DNA from: Wenyingzhuangia sp.
Lineage (GTDB): Bacteria; Bacteroidota; Bacteroidia; Flavobacteriales; Flavobacteriaceae
Length of the DNA stretch: 64,000 nt
Assembly: GCA_020628175.1 (NCBI GenBank)
Contig: JAHDFK010000007.1
Coordinates: forward strand, 11,181 to 75,180
Direction: 5' to 3'
Below the pieces are notes generated by a model. That model searched no databases. It saw only the letters and a list, made by a program, of their open reading frames with translations, and was not told where the DNA came from. Below, one piece after another: positions 53,268 to 61,893 of the stretch (position 1 is its first letter; each line of letters starts with the position of its first letter). Both the position numbers and the translations under genes were made by a program.

Positions 53268-55025
53268 ATGAAAGAATTAAAATATATAAATCAATTTTTT
53301 TACAAATACAGATTCAGATTACTACTAGGGATTTTAATATCTATAGCGTCTAGATACTTAGCGGTTAAGGTGCCCGAAATTGTAAAAAACTCTGTAAACA
53401 TTGCGAGTGATTACCAAAAAGGAATTGTAACCGATTTGACTGCTGTAGAAAAAGAATTATTCTACAACATATTTTTTATTGTGGGCTTGGCCATGCTATC
53501 TGGCTTCTTTACTTTTTTAATGCGCCAAACCATTATTGTAACATCTCGATTGATAGAGTTTGATTTAAAAAATAATATTTACGAACAGTACCAGCGTTTA
53601 AGTTTAAATTTTTACAAAAAAAATAGAACGGGTGATTTAATGAACAGAATTAGTGAAGATGTAGGAAAAGTGCGTATGTACGTTGGTCCTGCACTTATGT
53701 ACACTATTAACATGCTAGTTATGTTTTCTGTAGCTATATATAAAATGGTACAGATAGATGTAAAATTAACACTGTATACATTATTACCTTTTCCGTTGTT
53801 ATCGCTTTCTATATTTGTGTTGAGTAAAAATATAAATATACGTAGTACTATTGTACAACAGCAATTATCTAAACTTACAACGTTTACACAAGAGGTTTTT
53901 TCGGGAATGAATGTGATAAAATCGTACACAATAGAAGATAGTACGAAACAAACCTTTTTTGAAATTGTAGAAAAAAACAAAAACAAAAGTGTTAATTTAT
54001 ACAAGGTTCAAGCGTTCTTTTTTCCATTAATGATTTTATTGATTGGTACCTCTAACATTATTGTACTTTATATTGGTGGTTTACAATACATAAGAGGGTA
54101 TATAAGCATTGGTGTTATTGCAGAATTTTTAATGTACACCAATATGCTTACATGGCCTGTTGCTATTGTAGGTTGGGTAACATCTACCATACAGCAAGCA
54201 GAAGCATCACAAAAAAGAATTAACGAGTTTTTAGAAGAAGAACCAGAAATTAAAAATACAAATGATGCAGTTTCTGAAATTAATGGAGCAATTACATTTG
54301 ATAACGTATCGTTAACCTATGATGATACCAATATTACCGCTTTAAAAAATATTTCTTTTTCTGTACAGCCAGGAGAAACGTTGGCTATTGTTGGAAAAAC
54401 AGGGTCTGGAAAATCTACATTGTTAAATTTAATTGCTCGTTTGTACGATGCTACATCGGGGACTGTAAAAATAGATGATAGGGAAATAGCGCAATTAAAT
54501 GTATATAATTTAAGAAATCATATTGGTTTTGTTCCACAAGATCCTTTTTTGTTTTCGGATAGTATTGCAAATAATTTAAAGTTTGGAAAAGAAGATGCAA
54601 CCGAACAAGAAATTATTGAAGCTGCCAAGGAAGCGGTTGTTCATGACAATATTATCAACTTTAAAAACAAATACGAAACAGTTTTAGGAGAAAGAGGGGT
54701 AACGCTTTCTGGAGGACAAAAACAGCGTTTGTCTATTGCGAGAGCCATTATTAAAAAGCCTCAAATTTATGTTTTTGACGATTGTTTGTCGGCAGTTGAC
54801 ACAGAAACAGAAGAGCAAATTTTAAGAAATTTAAAAGCGATAAGTAAGAACAATACAACCATTATTGTAAGCCATCGTATTAGTGCAGCACAACATGCAG
54901 ATAAAGTACTAGTTTTAGATGAAGGGAAAATAATTCAGCAAGGATCTCATTTAGAGTTGGTTAGTTCTAAAGGTGTGTACCAAGAGATGTACAAACAGCA
55001 ACTTGAAGAAAAAGAAACAGAATAA
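53268..55025 (+). CDS. ABC transporter, fused permease/ATPase (exporter type)
   Basis: A 585-residue half-transporter that would dimerise. The N-terminal six-helix membrane domain (about 20-320; for example FIVGLAMLSGFFTFLMRQTI and NRTGDLMNRISEDVGKVRMY) is followed by an ATP-binding domain with Walker A VGKTGSGKSTLLNL near 377, the Q-loop FVPQDPFLFSDS, signature LSGGQKQRLSIARA and Walker B YVFDDCLSAVDTE. The D-loop and H-loop (IIVSHRISAAQHADK) are intact; the residue after Walker B is Cys rather than the usual catalytic Glu (DDCLS). It is an MsbA/multidrug-type exporter; the substrate is unknown. Confidence 0.92.
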   Translation: MKELKYINQFFYKYRFRLLLGILISIASRYLAVKVPEIVKNSVNIASDYQKGIVTDLTAVEKELFYNIFFIVGLAMLSGFFTFLMRQTIIVTSRLIEFDLKNNIYEQYQRLSLNFYKKNRTGDLMNRISEDVGKVRMYVGPALMYTINMLVMFSVAIYKMVQIDVKLTLYTLLPFPLLSLSIFVLSKNINIRSTIVQQQLSKLTTFTQEVFSGMNVIKSYTIEDSTKQTFFEIVEKNKNKSVNLYKVQAFFFPLMILLIGTSNIIVLYIGGLQYIRGYISIGVIAEFLMYTNMLTWPVAIVGWVTSTIQQAEASQKRINEFLEEEPEIKNTNDAVSEINGAITFDNVSLTYDDTNITALKNISFSVQPGETLAIVGKTGSGKSTLLNLIARLYDATSGTVKIDDREIAQLNVYNLRNHIGFVPQDPFLFSDSIANNLKFGKEDATEQEIIEAAKEAVVHDNIINFKNKYETVLGERGVTLSGGQKQRLSIARAIIKKPQIYVFDDCLSAVDTETEEQILRNLKAISKNNTTIIVSHRISAAQHADKVLVLDEGKIIQQGSHLELVSSKGVYQEMYKQQLEEKETE

Positions 55026-55082
55026 TATTAGTTGAAATAAATATTTTTATATATTTGAGAGTATAACTATACTTATATTAAG

Positions 55083-55451
55083 ATGAAAGAAAGAGAAGGG
55101 CAAGAAGAAATTTTTTCTCAAATCCTAAGAGCAGGACGAAGAACCTATTTTTTTGATGTTAGATCTACCAAAGCAGGTGATTATTACTTAACGGTAACAG
55201 AAAGTAAAAAGTTTACACATGACGATGGAACTTTTCATTATCAAAAACATAAAATCTATTTATACAAAGAAGATTTTGTAGAGTTTCATGAGCAATTAAA
55301 AGCCGCTACCGATTTTATTTTAAATGAAAAAGGTTTAGAGGTAATTAGCGAAAGACACCAAAAAGATTTTAAAAAGGAAGAACAAGAAGTAAAAACTGAA
55401 GAAGCTTCTGTAGCAACAGAATTCACAGAAGTTAATTTTGACGATATTTAA
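55083..55451 (+). CDS. PUR-alpha-like protein (DUF3276)
   Basis: A 122-residue protein of the Bacteroidota PUR-type family, which binds single-stranded DNA/RNA in characterised relatives. The body has the Pur beta-sheet pattern: GRRTYFFDVRSTKAGDYYLT, then VTESKKFTHDDGTFHYQKHK and IYLYKEDFVEFHEQLKAATD. An acidic C-terminal tail follows (KKEEQEVKTEEASVATEFTE). The cellular role is unproven. It lies 57 bp after the ABC exporter and has its own terminator downstream. Confidence 0.85.
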   Translation: MKEREGQEEIFSQILRAGRRTYFFDVRSTKAGDYYLTVTESKKFTHDDGTFHYQKHKIYLYKEDFVEFHEQLKAATDFILNEKGLEVISERHQKDFKKEEQEVKTEEASVATEFTEVNFDDI

Positions 55452-55459
55452 AACAAGAG

Positions 55460-55485
55460 CTCAGCAAATTTGCTGAGTTTTTTGT
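55460..55485 (+). terminator. Terminator after the DUF3276 gene
   Basis: CTCAGCAAATTTGCTGAG at 55460-55477 is a full palindrome followed by a run of T. Confidence 0.85.
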
Positions 55486-55507
55486 TTCACATTACTATAC
55501 TTACATT

Positions 55508-55852
55508 ATGAGTTTTATATATTGGATTTCTACGAGTATTATCTCGTTATTTTTATTGGTGAGTGCTTTTTCTTATCTATTTCATCAAGAGACCATAAAT
55601 GGTGTAAAAGAATTGGGGTTTCCGAGTACATTTATTGTTCAGCTAGCTGTTTTAAAAGCGCTAGCAGCAGTACTACTTTTATTACCTAGTACGCCATTGT
55701 TTTTAAAAGAATGGAGTTATGCTGGGGTGTTTTTCTTTTTGCTAACAGCTTTTGTAGCACATCTAGCTCATAAAGACTCTCCGTTTATAGCTGTGCTATT
55801 GGTTGTTTTATTTGTGGTAACAGCGGTATCGTACGTGTATTTTAAAAAATAG
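55508..55852 (+). CDS. DoxX-like small membrane protein
   Basis: A 114-residue protein with four predicted membrane helices (about 3-20, 43-62, 68-87 and 93-111). The first helix and following loop, YWISTSIISLFLLVSAFSYL and FHQETINGVKELGFP, fit the DoxX/DUF4870-like family of small quinone- or redox-linked membrane proteins. The function is uncertain. It is followed by a peroxiredoxin-like gene on the same strand, consistent with a redox role. Confidence 0.8.
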   Translation: MSFIYWISTSIISLFLLVSAFSYLFHQETINGVKELGFPSTFIVQLAVLKALAAVLLLLPSTPLFLKEWSYAGVFFFLLTAFVAHLAHKDSPFIAVLLVVLFVVTAVSYVYFKK

Positions 55853-55912
55853 CTTTTTTGCTGTAAGTTTTAGAGTTTTCTTGTGACTCAAGTAGTATAA
55901 AAAAGAAAAACT

Positions 55913-56557
55913 ATGACGAATTTAACAAAACAATTAGCCGAAGTAAAAGCAGGAAGTGCCGCTAAAATTCCAGCAGAAATTTATGCAGTAATGACAAAAT
56001 CTACACAAGATTTATTAGATGCTGTCCTATCTAAAAAAGCTCCAAAAGTAGGAGACAAATTAGAACCTTTTAATTTGCCGAATGTTCAAGGTAACAAAAT
56101 AGCTTTGGCCTCATTACTTTTTAAAGGAGATGTGGTAATTTCTTTTTACAGAGGAGGGTGGTGTCCGTATTGTAATTTAGAATTAAAAGCTTTAAACGGA
56201 ATTTTACCCGAATTAAAAGAGTTAGGAGCAAGTTTAATAGCTATTACTCCCGAAACACCCGATAACTCTTTAACAACATCAGAGAAAAATAATTTAGCAT
56301 TCGAAATTTTAAGTGATATTGATAACGTATATGCTAAAGAGTTGAACTTGGTTTTTCAGATGCCTGGGAAATTAAGAGAAATTTATCATTCTTTTAATTT
56401 ACATGTAGATGCACACAATGGAAACAAAGACTACGAGTTACCAATGCCAGCTACCTTTATTGTAAATACAGAAGGTGTTATAACGTATGCATTTGTACCA
56501 GAAGATTATACCGAAAGATTAGATCCGGAAATAATTTTAGAAGTCTTAAAAAAATAA
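55913..56557 (+). CDS. Peroxiredoxin-like (AhpC/TSA family) protein
   Basis: A 214-residue thioredoxin-fold protein. An N-terminal helical segment (to about 45) precedes the domain with VVISFYRGGWCPYCNLELKA, in which the two cysteines of WCPYC are the likely peroxidatic and resolving pair, and the later PAT of LPMPATFIVNTEGVIT. Family members reduce peroxides or act as thiol oxidoreductases. No signal peptide, so cytoplasmic. It is 60 bp after the DoxX-like gene and ends at a strong bidirectional terminator. Confidence 0.88.
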   Translation: MTNLTKQLAEVKAGSAAKIPAEIYAVMTKSTQDLLDAVLSKKAPKVGDKLEPFNLPNVQGNKIALASLLFKGDVVISFYRGGWCPYCNLELKALNGILPELKELGASLIAITPETPDNSLTTSEKNNLAFEILSDIDNVYAKELNLVFQMPGKLREIYHSFNLHVDAHNGNKDYELPMPATFIVNTEGVITYAFVPEDYTERLDPEIILEVLKK

Positions 56558-56565
56558 GATAGAAT

Positions 56566-56605
56566 AAAAACAAGGGAAACTTTATGTGAAGTTTCCCTTG
56601 TTTTT
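56566..56605. terminator. Bidirectional terminator between peroxiredoxin-like gene and hemB
   Basis: A 17-bp stem, 56566-56582 with 56589-56605 (AAAAACAAGGGAAACTT), serves both convergent genes. Confidence 0.9.
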
Positions 56606-56606
56606 A

Positions 56607-57578
56607 TTATTGTTTTAAAAGTTTTGCGTAATCTTTAGCAAAGTACGTAAGTATCACATCTGCACCAGCACGCTTTATACTTAGTAGCATTTCGCTCATC
56701 GCTTTGTTATAGTCTAACCAACCGTTTTGGGCTGCGGCATGTAGCATGGCACATTCTCCACTAACATTATAGGCTGCAATAGGTAAATTAGAATTTTCTT
56801 TTAACAAATGAATAATATCTAAATAACACAAAGCAGGCTTTACCATTAAAAAGTCGGCACCCTCTGCTGTATCTAAGTCTACTTCACGTAATGCTTCATA
56901 TTTGTTTGCAGGATCCATTTGATAGGTCTTTTTATCACCAGCTTTGGGTGCAGAATCTAATGCATCTCTAAAAGGGCCATAGTAAGCACTTGCGTATTTA
57001 GCGGTGTAACTCATAATAGCCACATCAGTAAAACCATTCGCATCTAATTGTTCTCTTATGTATGCAATTCTGCCATCCATCATATCCGAAGGTCCAATAA
57101 TATCAAACCCTGCTTCTGCTTGCGCAACAGCCATTTTACCTAAAATAGGTAAACTTTCATCATTTAGTATAATACCGTCTCTTACCAAACCATCGTGTCC
57201 GTCAGAAGAGTAAGGGTCTAAAGCAACATCACTCATTAAACAAATTTGTGGAAATTTTTGTTTGATGGTTCTGGCTGCTTTTAAGTAAAAGTTATCGTTA
57301 CTGTAGCTATAGGTAGCTGTACTGTCTTTTAATGTTTCATCAACAGCAGGAAACAATACATAGCTTGTAATCCCTAAGGCAACACATTCCTCAATTTCTG
57401 TAAGTAATAAATCTAAAGACCAACGGTAATTACCGGGCATAGATTTTACTTCTTTTTTTATGTTTTCTCCATCAACTAAAAAAAATGGATAGATAAAGTC
57501 TTTTACAGTAACTTCGGTCTCTCTAATCATATCTCTAATAGCAGCAGAACGTCTATTTCTTCTAGGTCTTTGGAACAT
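56607..57578 (-). CDS. hemB: Porphobilinogen synthase
   Basis: Condenses two 5-aminolevulinates to porphobilinogen in heme synthesis. The 323-residue protein has the two catalytic lysines, Lys194 (MSYTAKYASAYYGPF) and Lys247 (FLMVKPALCYLDI). The three-cysteine zinc cluster of zinc-dependent enzymes is replaced at 119-130 by ALDPYSSDGHDG, so this is the magnesium-type form. Other landmarks are RRNRRSAAIRDMIRE near the start and GPSDMMDGRIAYIRE. It is monocistronic in appearance, with a terminator directly after the stop. Confidence 0.95.
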   Translation of the reverse strand: MFQRPRRNRRSAAIRDMIRETEVTVKDFIYPFFLVDGENIKKEVKSMPGNYRWSLDLLLTEIEECVALGITSYVLFPAVDETLKDSTATYSYSNDNFYLKAARTIKQKFPQICLMSDVALDPYSSDGHDGLVRDGIILNDESLPILGKMAVAQAEAGFDIIGPSDMMDGRIAYIREQLDANGFTDVAIMSYTAKYASAYYGPFRDALDSAPKAGDKKTYQMDPANKYEALREVDLDTAEGADFLMVKPALCYLDIIHLLKENSNLPIAAYNVSGECAMLHAAAQNGWLDYNKAMSEMLLSIKRAGADVILTYFAKDYAKLLKQ

Positions 57579-57645
57579 ATTTGTAGTTTTTTATGCGTTT
57601 ACAAATTAACAAAAAAATGAGTTTTTATAAATCGACTTTACGAAA

Positions 57646-58764
57646 TTAAATCACCGAATTCGTGAACTTTTTTATTTCGGAAACCACCTCTTCACATCGA
57701 TCACATTTAGAAAGGATTATGTTTTGATACTTTTCTTCCGCAATCATTTTTTCAAACAAAGGATAAATAGGTCTTTCTTCAGTCCAATATTGACTATTAA
57801 AGAATACCATTGGGCTGGCATAACCAAAACTTAAGTAATGATTTTGCGTAGCATCTTGAAAAATTTCTTGTATCGTACCCGCACTTCCTGGAGAAAATAT
57901 AACACCTCCTTTGGCAATGGCTAGCAATCCATCTTCTCGAACACTATTGGCAAAGTACTTTGCTATTTTGGTGGCAAATGGGGTAGGAGGTTCATGTCCG
58001 TACAGCCAAGTAGGAATTCCTAAGCTTTCGTATGCACAATCTGGGTACAGTTGCATTACCTCAAAAGATTTGTCTAACCAATATTTGTCTTTGTAGCTAG
58101 GTGCTTCTGCTAGTATTTGTATGGCTTTTAGTAAATCTGCTTCTGATTTGTTAGCAAACCAAGCACCTACATGAGTTGCTTCCATAGCACCTGGCCCTCC
58201 ACCCGATATCATTAAATACCCTTGTTCTGTAAGTTGTTTGCTAATTTTAGCAACTTCTGTATAGTTTGTGTCACTTCGTAGCAAACTATGTCCTCCCATA
58301 ATAGCTACTACTTTTTTTTCATCAAAGCCTTCTAGAAAATCGTACAAAGCGTCTGTTATGGCATGATCGTGTAAACGTCTGGCAAGTGTTTCTTTAATGT
58401 CTGAAGCTTCTTTACCTGTGCTTAAATAATGGTTGTAAACTACCTTATCTAACGTTTGTTCGTAGCTTTTGGGGTTTCCTAAGGTGTAATTGTTAAACAA
58501 GTCCTCAGATGTATATAAGCTATTTTTAAATGTATTGTAAGGAACATCTTTGATTGTTGGAAAAATAAGGCATTCATTTAATTGGGGTAGTATGTTTTGT
58601 GGAATGGTGCATCCTAAAAAAATACAATCTGTAAATATTTTTTCTGTAAGTAAGTTTGGGACATTTGTAAAGTCTAAATTCTGAAAAGCAAGTGCTTTTA
58701 GTATTGTATGTTTGTTAAGAATTTGTAAAAGTTCTTGGTTTGATTCAATTTCGTGGTATTTCAT
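57646..58764 (-). CDS. LOG-family Rossmann-fold protein
   Basis: A 372-residue protein with an N-terminal region of about 150 residues of unknown fold followed by a lysine-decarboxylase-like/LOG Rossmann domain. Landmarks are VVAIMGGHSLLRSD, YLMISGGGPGAMEATHVGAW and FSPGSAGTIQEIFQDAT. The last corresponds to the PGGxGTxxE nucleotide-monophosphate-binding motif of LOG phosphoribohydrolases, with the second Gly changed to Ser. Family members split nucleoside 5'-monophosphates into base and ribose phosphate; the large size suggests a nucleotide-salvage enzyme rather than a cytokinin enzyme. Confidence 0.82.
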   Translation of the reverse strand: MKYHEIESNQELLQILNKHTILKALAFQNLDFTNVPNLLTEKIFTDCIFLGCTIPQNILPQLNECLIFPTIKDVPYNTFKNSLYTSEDLFNNYTLGNPKSYEQTLDKVVYNHYLSTGKEASDIKETLARRLHDHAITDALYDFLEGFDEKKVVAIMGGHSLLRSDTNYTEVAKISKQLTEQGYLMISGGGPGAMEATHVGAWFANKSEADLLKAIQILAEAPSYKDKYWLDKSFEVMQLYPDCAYESLGIPTWLYGHEPPTPFATKIAKYFANSVREDGLLAIAKGGVIFSPGSAGTIQEIFQDATQNHYLSFGYASPMVFFNSQYWTEERPIYPLFEKMIAEEKYQNIILSKCDRCEEVVSEIKKFTNSVI

Positions 58765-58845
58765 ATAGAAATTTGTTGTTTTTCTTAGTGCTATAAATAT
58801 ACTAAAAGCTTTTTTTGATGTTGCCGTTTTTTATTTGACACAAGC

Positions 58846-58881
58846 AAAAAAGCCTTCACAATTTTTATGTAAAGGCTTTTG
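58846..58881 (-). terminator. Terminator after folD
   Basis: AAAAGCCTT and AAGGCTTTT arms extend partly through ACA/TGT around an AT-rich loop; T-rich on the reverse strand. It lies 23 bp beyond the folD stop codon. Confidence 0.75.
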
Positions 58882-58903
58882 GTTTAAAGTTAGAAGCTAA
58901 AAA

Positions 58904-59779
58904 TTAAGCTTTATTTTGTCCTGCTAATAATGTGTTTTTTAATAGCATAGCAATTGTCATAGGTCCTACACCTCCTGGTACAGGTGTTATAAATGATGCT
59001 TTTGGAGCTACAGACTCAAAATGGACATCTCCTGCCAATCTAAATCCACTTTTCTTGCTAGGATCGTCTAAACGTGTAATTCCTACATCAATAATAGTAA
59101 CACCTTCTTTTACCATATCTCCTGTTAAAAACTCTGCAACACCTAGTGCAACAACTATAATGTCTGCATTAAGCGTTAGTTCTTTAAGGTTTTCAGTTCT
59201 AGAGTGGGCTACAGTAACTGTGGCATCTCCTGCGGCTCTTCTCTGGCTCATTAATATACTCATTGGTCTTCCAACAATGTGAGAACGACCAATAACAACA
59301 ACATTTTTACCTGATGTTGGCACTTTGTAACGTTCTAAAAGTTCCATAACCCCATAAGGAGTTGCAGGTAAGAAAGTAGGTAATTCTAAAGCCATTCTAC
59401 CTACGTTTGTAGGATGAAATCCATCAACATCTTTTTTGGCATCAACAGCTAATAAAACTTTGTGCTCATCAATATGTTTAGGTAATGGCAATTGTACAAT
59501 GTAACCATCTATAGCATCATTACTGTTTAATTCGCTAATTTTTGCAAGTAATTCATCTTCAGAAGTAGTATCTGGTAATTCTATTAAAGTAGATTCAAAC
59601 CCTACCAAATTACAAGCTTTTACTTTAGCGCCTACATAGGTTTTACTAGCACCATCGTTACCTACAATTACTGCAGCTAAATGCGGTGTTTTTTTTCCTT
59701 GCGCTTTTAATTCTTTTACTGTTTCTGCAATTTCAGCTTTGATGTCTGCAGAGGTTTTTTTACCGTCTAATATTGTCAT
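58904..59779 (-). CDS. folD: Methylenetetrahydrofolate dehydrogenase/cyclohydrolase
   Basis: Interconverts 5,10-methylene- and 10-formyl-tetrahydrofolate using NADP. The 291-residue protein has the catalytic lysine region [16 protein letters not shown], the [16 protein letters not shown] segment, the NADP-binding [14 protein letters not shown] and the C-terminal [16 protein letters not shown]. All standard motifs are present. It lies 101 bp downstream of ffh on the same strand. Confidence 0.96.
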   Translation of the reverse strand: MTILDGKKTSADIKAEIAETVKELKAQGKKTPHLAAVIVGNDGASKTYVGAKVKACNLVGFESTLIELPDTTSEDELLAKISELNSNDAIDGYIVQLPLPKHIDEHKVLLAVDAKKDVDGFHPTNVGRMALELPTFLPATPYGVMELLERYKVPTSGKNVVVIGRSHIVGRPMSILMSQRRAAGDATVTVAHSRTENLKELTLNADIIVVALGVAEFLTGDMVKEGVTIIDVGITRLDDPSKKSGFRLAGDVHFESVAPKASFITPVPGGVGPMTIAMLLKNTLLAGQNKA

Positions 59780-59879
59780 CTTTCTAGATTTTAGTACTTG
59801 CGTACAACGTACAAAGTTTGCTATTTGTTTTACTTTATTTTACGACTGGTACGGTTGTGTACAAGTGCGTAGGTAAAGT

Positions 59880-61226
59880 TTACATTCCAGGCATACCACC
59901 TTTCATGTTCCCCATCATTTGCATCATTTTTTTAGCACCTCCACCTTGCATCATTTTCATCATTTTGCTCATTTGGAAGAATTGCTTTAACAACTGATTT
60001 ACTTCTGTAATACTTGTTCCTGATCCTTTTGCAATTCTCTTTTTACGAGAGGCATTTATAGATTTAGGATCTGTTCTTTCAGAAGGAGTCATTGATTTGA
60101 TAATTGCTTCAATACCTTTAAAGGCATCGTCATCAATATCAACATCTTTTAGGGCTTTTCCAGCACCTGGTATCATTCCTACCAAGTCTTTCATATTACC
60201 CATTTTTTTAATTTGCTGTATTTGACTTAAGAAATCATCAAAACCAAACTGATTTTTAGCGATTTTCTTTTGTAGTTTTCTAGCCTCTTGTTCGTCAAAT
60301 TGTTCTTGGGCACGCTCTACTAAAGAAACAACATCTCCCATTCCTAAAATACGATCGGCCATACGGTCTGGATAGAAAACATCAATAGCTTCCATTTTTT
60401 CTCCAGTACCAATAAACTTAATAGGTTTGTTTACTACATTTTTAATTGTTAAGGCAGCTCCACCACGAGTATCACCATCTAATTTGGTTAATACAACACC
60501 ATCAAAGTTTAACAAATCATTAAACGCTTTTGCCGTATTTACAGCATCTTGCCCTGTCATAGAATCTACCACAAATAAAGTTTCTTGTGGTGTTACTGCG
60601 TTGTGAATGTTTGATATTTCGGTCATCAAAGCCTCATCAATAGCTAAACGACCCGCAGTATCTATAATTACCGTGTTTTTACCATTTGCTTTTGCATGTG
60701 CAATGGCGTTGGTTGCAATTTCTACAGGATTTTTATTTTCTACTTCAGCATATACTTCAACTCCAATTTGTTCTCCAACAACTTGCAACTGATTGATGGC
60801 AGCAGGACGGTATACATCTGCCCCAACTAACAATACTTGCTTTGCTTTTTTAGTTTTTAAAAAATTAGCCAATTTACCAGAAAAGGTTGTTTTACCAGAA
60901 CCTTGTAAACCTGCCATTAAAATAACAGTTGGATTTCCAGATAAATTTACACCTGCAGTTTCACCTCCCATTAATTCGGTTAACTCGTCTTTTACAAGTT
61001 TTACCATTAATTGCCCTGGGTTTAATGTGGTTAATACATCTTGACCAATGGCTTTTTCTTTAACTCTTTGTGTAAAGCTTTTTGCTACTTTAAAGTTTAC
61101 ATCGGCATCTAGCAATGCACGTCTTACTTCTTTTAAAGTTTCTGCTACGTTTACTTCTGTTATTTTTCCGTGACCTTTTAAAAGGTGTAGGGCTTTATCT
61201 AATTTATCGGATAAATTATTAAACAT
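59880..61226 (-). CDS. ffh: Signal recognition particle protein Ffh
   Basis: Binds signal sequences of nascent membrane proteins and 4.5S RNA. The 448-residue protein has an N-terminal helical domain, a GTPase domain with MAGLQGSGKTTFSGKLA near 105, DTAGRLAIDE near 190 and TKLDGDTRGGAALT near 248, and a methionine-rich M domain (MGNMKDLVGMIPGAGKAL; QFFQMSKMMKMMQGGGAKKM). The tail ends MGNMKGGMPGM. Length is normal. The 4.5S RNA gene was not seen nearby. Confidence 0.97.
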   Translation of the reverse strand: MFNNLSDKLDKALHLLKGHGKITEVNVAETLKEVRRALLDADVNFKVAKSFTQRVKEKAIGQDVLTTLNPGQLMVKLVKDELTELMGGETAGVNLSGNPTVILMAGLQGSGKTTFSGKLANFLKTKKAKQVLLVGADVYRPAAINQLQVVGEQIGVEVYAEVENKNPVEIATNAIAHAKANGKNTVIIDTAGRLAIDEALMTEISNIHNAVTPQETLFVVDSMTGQDAVNTAKAFNDLLNFDGVVLTKLDGDTRGGAALTIKNVVNKPIKFIGTGEKMEAIDVFYPDRMADRILGMGDVVSLVERAQEQFDEQEARKLQKKIAKNQFGFDDFLSQIQQIKKMGNMKDLVGMIPGAGKALKDVDIDDDAFKGIEAIIKSMTPSERTDPKSINASRKKRIAKGSGTSITEVNQLLKQFFQMSKMMKMMQGGGAKKMMQMMGNMKGGMPGM

Positions 61227-61259
61227 ATACTGTTATTTACTTTGGTTAAAGATATGCTG

Positions 61260-61267
61260 CAAATATA
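61260..61267 (-). promoter_or_regulatory. Probable -7 box for ffh
   Basis: Reads TATATTTG on the reverse strand, 33 bp before the ffh ATG. No convincing -33 element. Confidence 0.45.
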
Positions 61268-61304
61268 ATAGAATATACCAACATTTAGAGTGTTTACCTT
61301 CAAC

Positions 61305-61337
61305 AAAAAAACCTTCTTGAAAAAGAAGGTCTTTTTA
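61305..61337 (-). terminator. Terminator after msrB
   Basis: ACCTTCTT at 61311-61318 pairs with AAGAAGGT at 61323-61330; T-rich on the reverse strand. It lies just past the msrB stop and upstream of ffh. Confidence 0.8.
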
Positions 61338-61355
61338 GGTGTTGTAAAAAGAAAA

Positions 61356-61799
61356 TCAGTGGTTTTTAACAAATTTAAGAGCTAAAGAATTTACACAATA
61401 TCTCTTGCCACTTGTAGCTGTAGGTCCGTCTAAAAATAAATGGCCTAAATGTCCGTCACAAACATTACAAATAATTTCGGTTCTTACCATATGGTGCGAA
61501 GTATCTTTTAGCAAACCTACGTTTTTACCAATATGATTGTCGAACGATGGCCATCCAGTTCCTGAGTTAAATTTTGTATCTGATGTAAAAAGAGGCGTGT
61601 TACAGGCAGCACAATGGTAGGTTCCTTTTTTATAATGTTTATCGTACGTACCACTAAAAGCATATTCGGTTCCTTTTTGTCTAAGAATATAATATTGCTG
61701 AGGTGTTAATGTGTTTTTCCATTGTTTTTCTGTCTTAACAACCTTTTGTTGGGCTTGCAAAGACGCTGTAATACATAGAAAAAAAAGAAAGTATTTCAT
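61356..61799 (-). CDS. msrB: Exported peptide-methionine (R)-S-oxide reductase
   Basis: Repairs methionine-R-sulfoxide in proteins. The 147-residue protein has a signal peptide (MKYFLFFLCITASLQAQ), so it acts outside the cytoplasm. The MsrB fold carries four zinc cysteines in two CxxC pairs (Cys63/66 in YHCAACNTPLF; Cys111/114 in CNVCDGHLGHLF) and the catalytic Cys135 in GKRYCVNSLALKF; TGWPSFDNHI is the substrate-binding loop. It is divergent from the M48 lipoprotein gene. Confidence 0.94.
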   Translation of the reverse strand: MKYFLFFLCITASLQAQQKVVKTEKQWKNTLTPQQYYILRQKGTEYAFSGTYDKHYKKGTYHCAACNTPLFTSDTKFNSGTGWPSFDNHIGKNVGLLKDTSHHMVRTEIICNVCDGHLGHLFLDGPTATSGKRYCVNSLALKFVKNH

Positions 61800-61863
61800 G
61801 ATAAGGTTTTTTTATGAGTCGATGTTTCCTCTAGATCATTACGTATTTTTTGTCCGCAAATGT

Positions 61864-61871
61864 TATATTTG
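61864..61871 (+). promoter_or_regulatory. Probable -7 box for the M48 lipoprotein gene
   Basis: TATATTTG, matching TAnnTTTG, 22 bp before the ATG at 61894. It supports that ATG over the longer open frame from 61711, which would overlap msrB. Confidence 0.5.
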
Positions 61872-61893
61872 TATAGAACTAAAACAGAAAAAT

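Noticed and set aside
61711..61893. Long N-terminal extension of the M48 lipoprotein frame
   Set aside because: It overlaps msrB on the other strand and the -7 box; the lipoprotein signal peptide begins at 61894.
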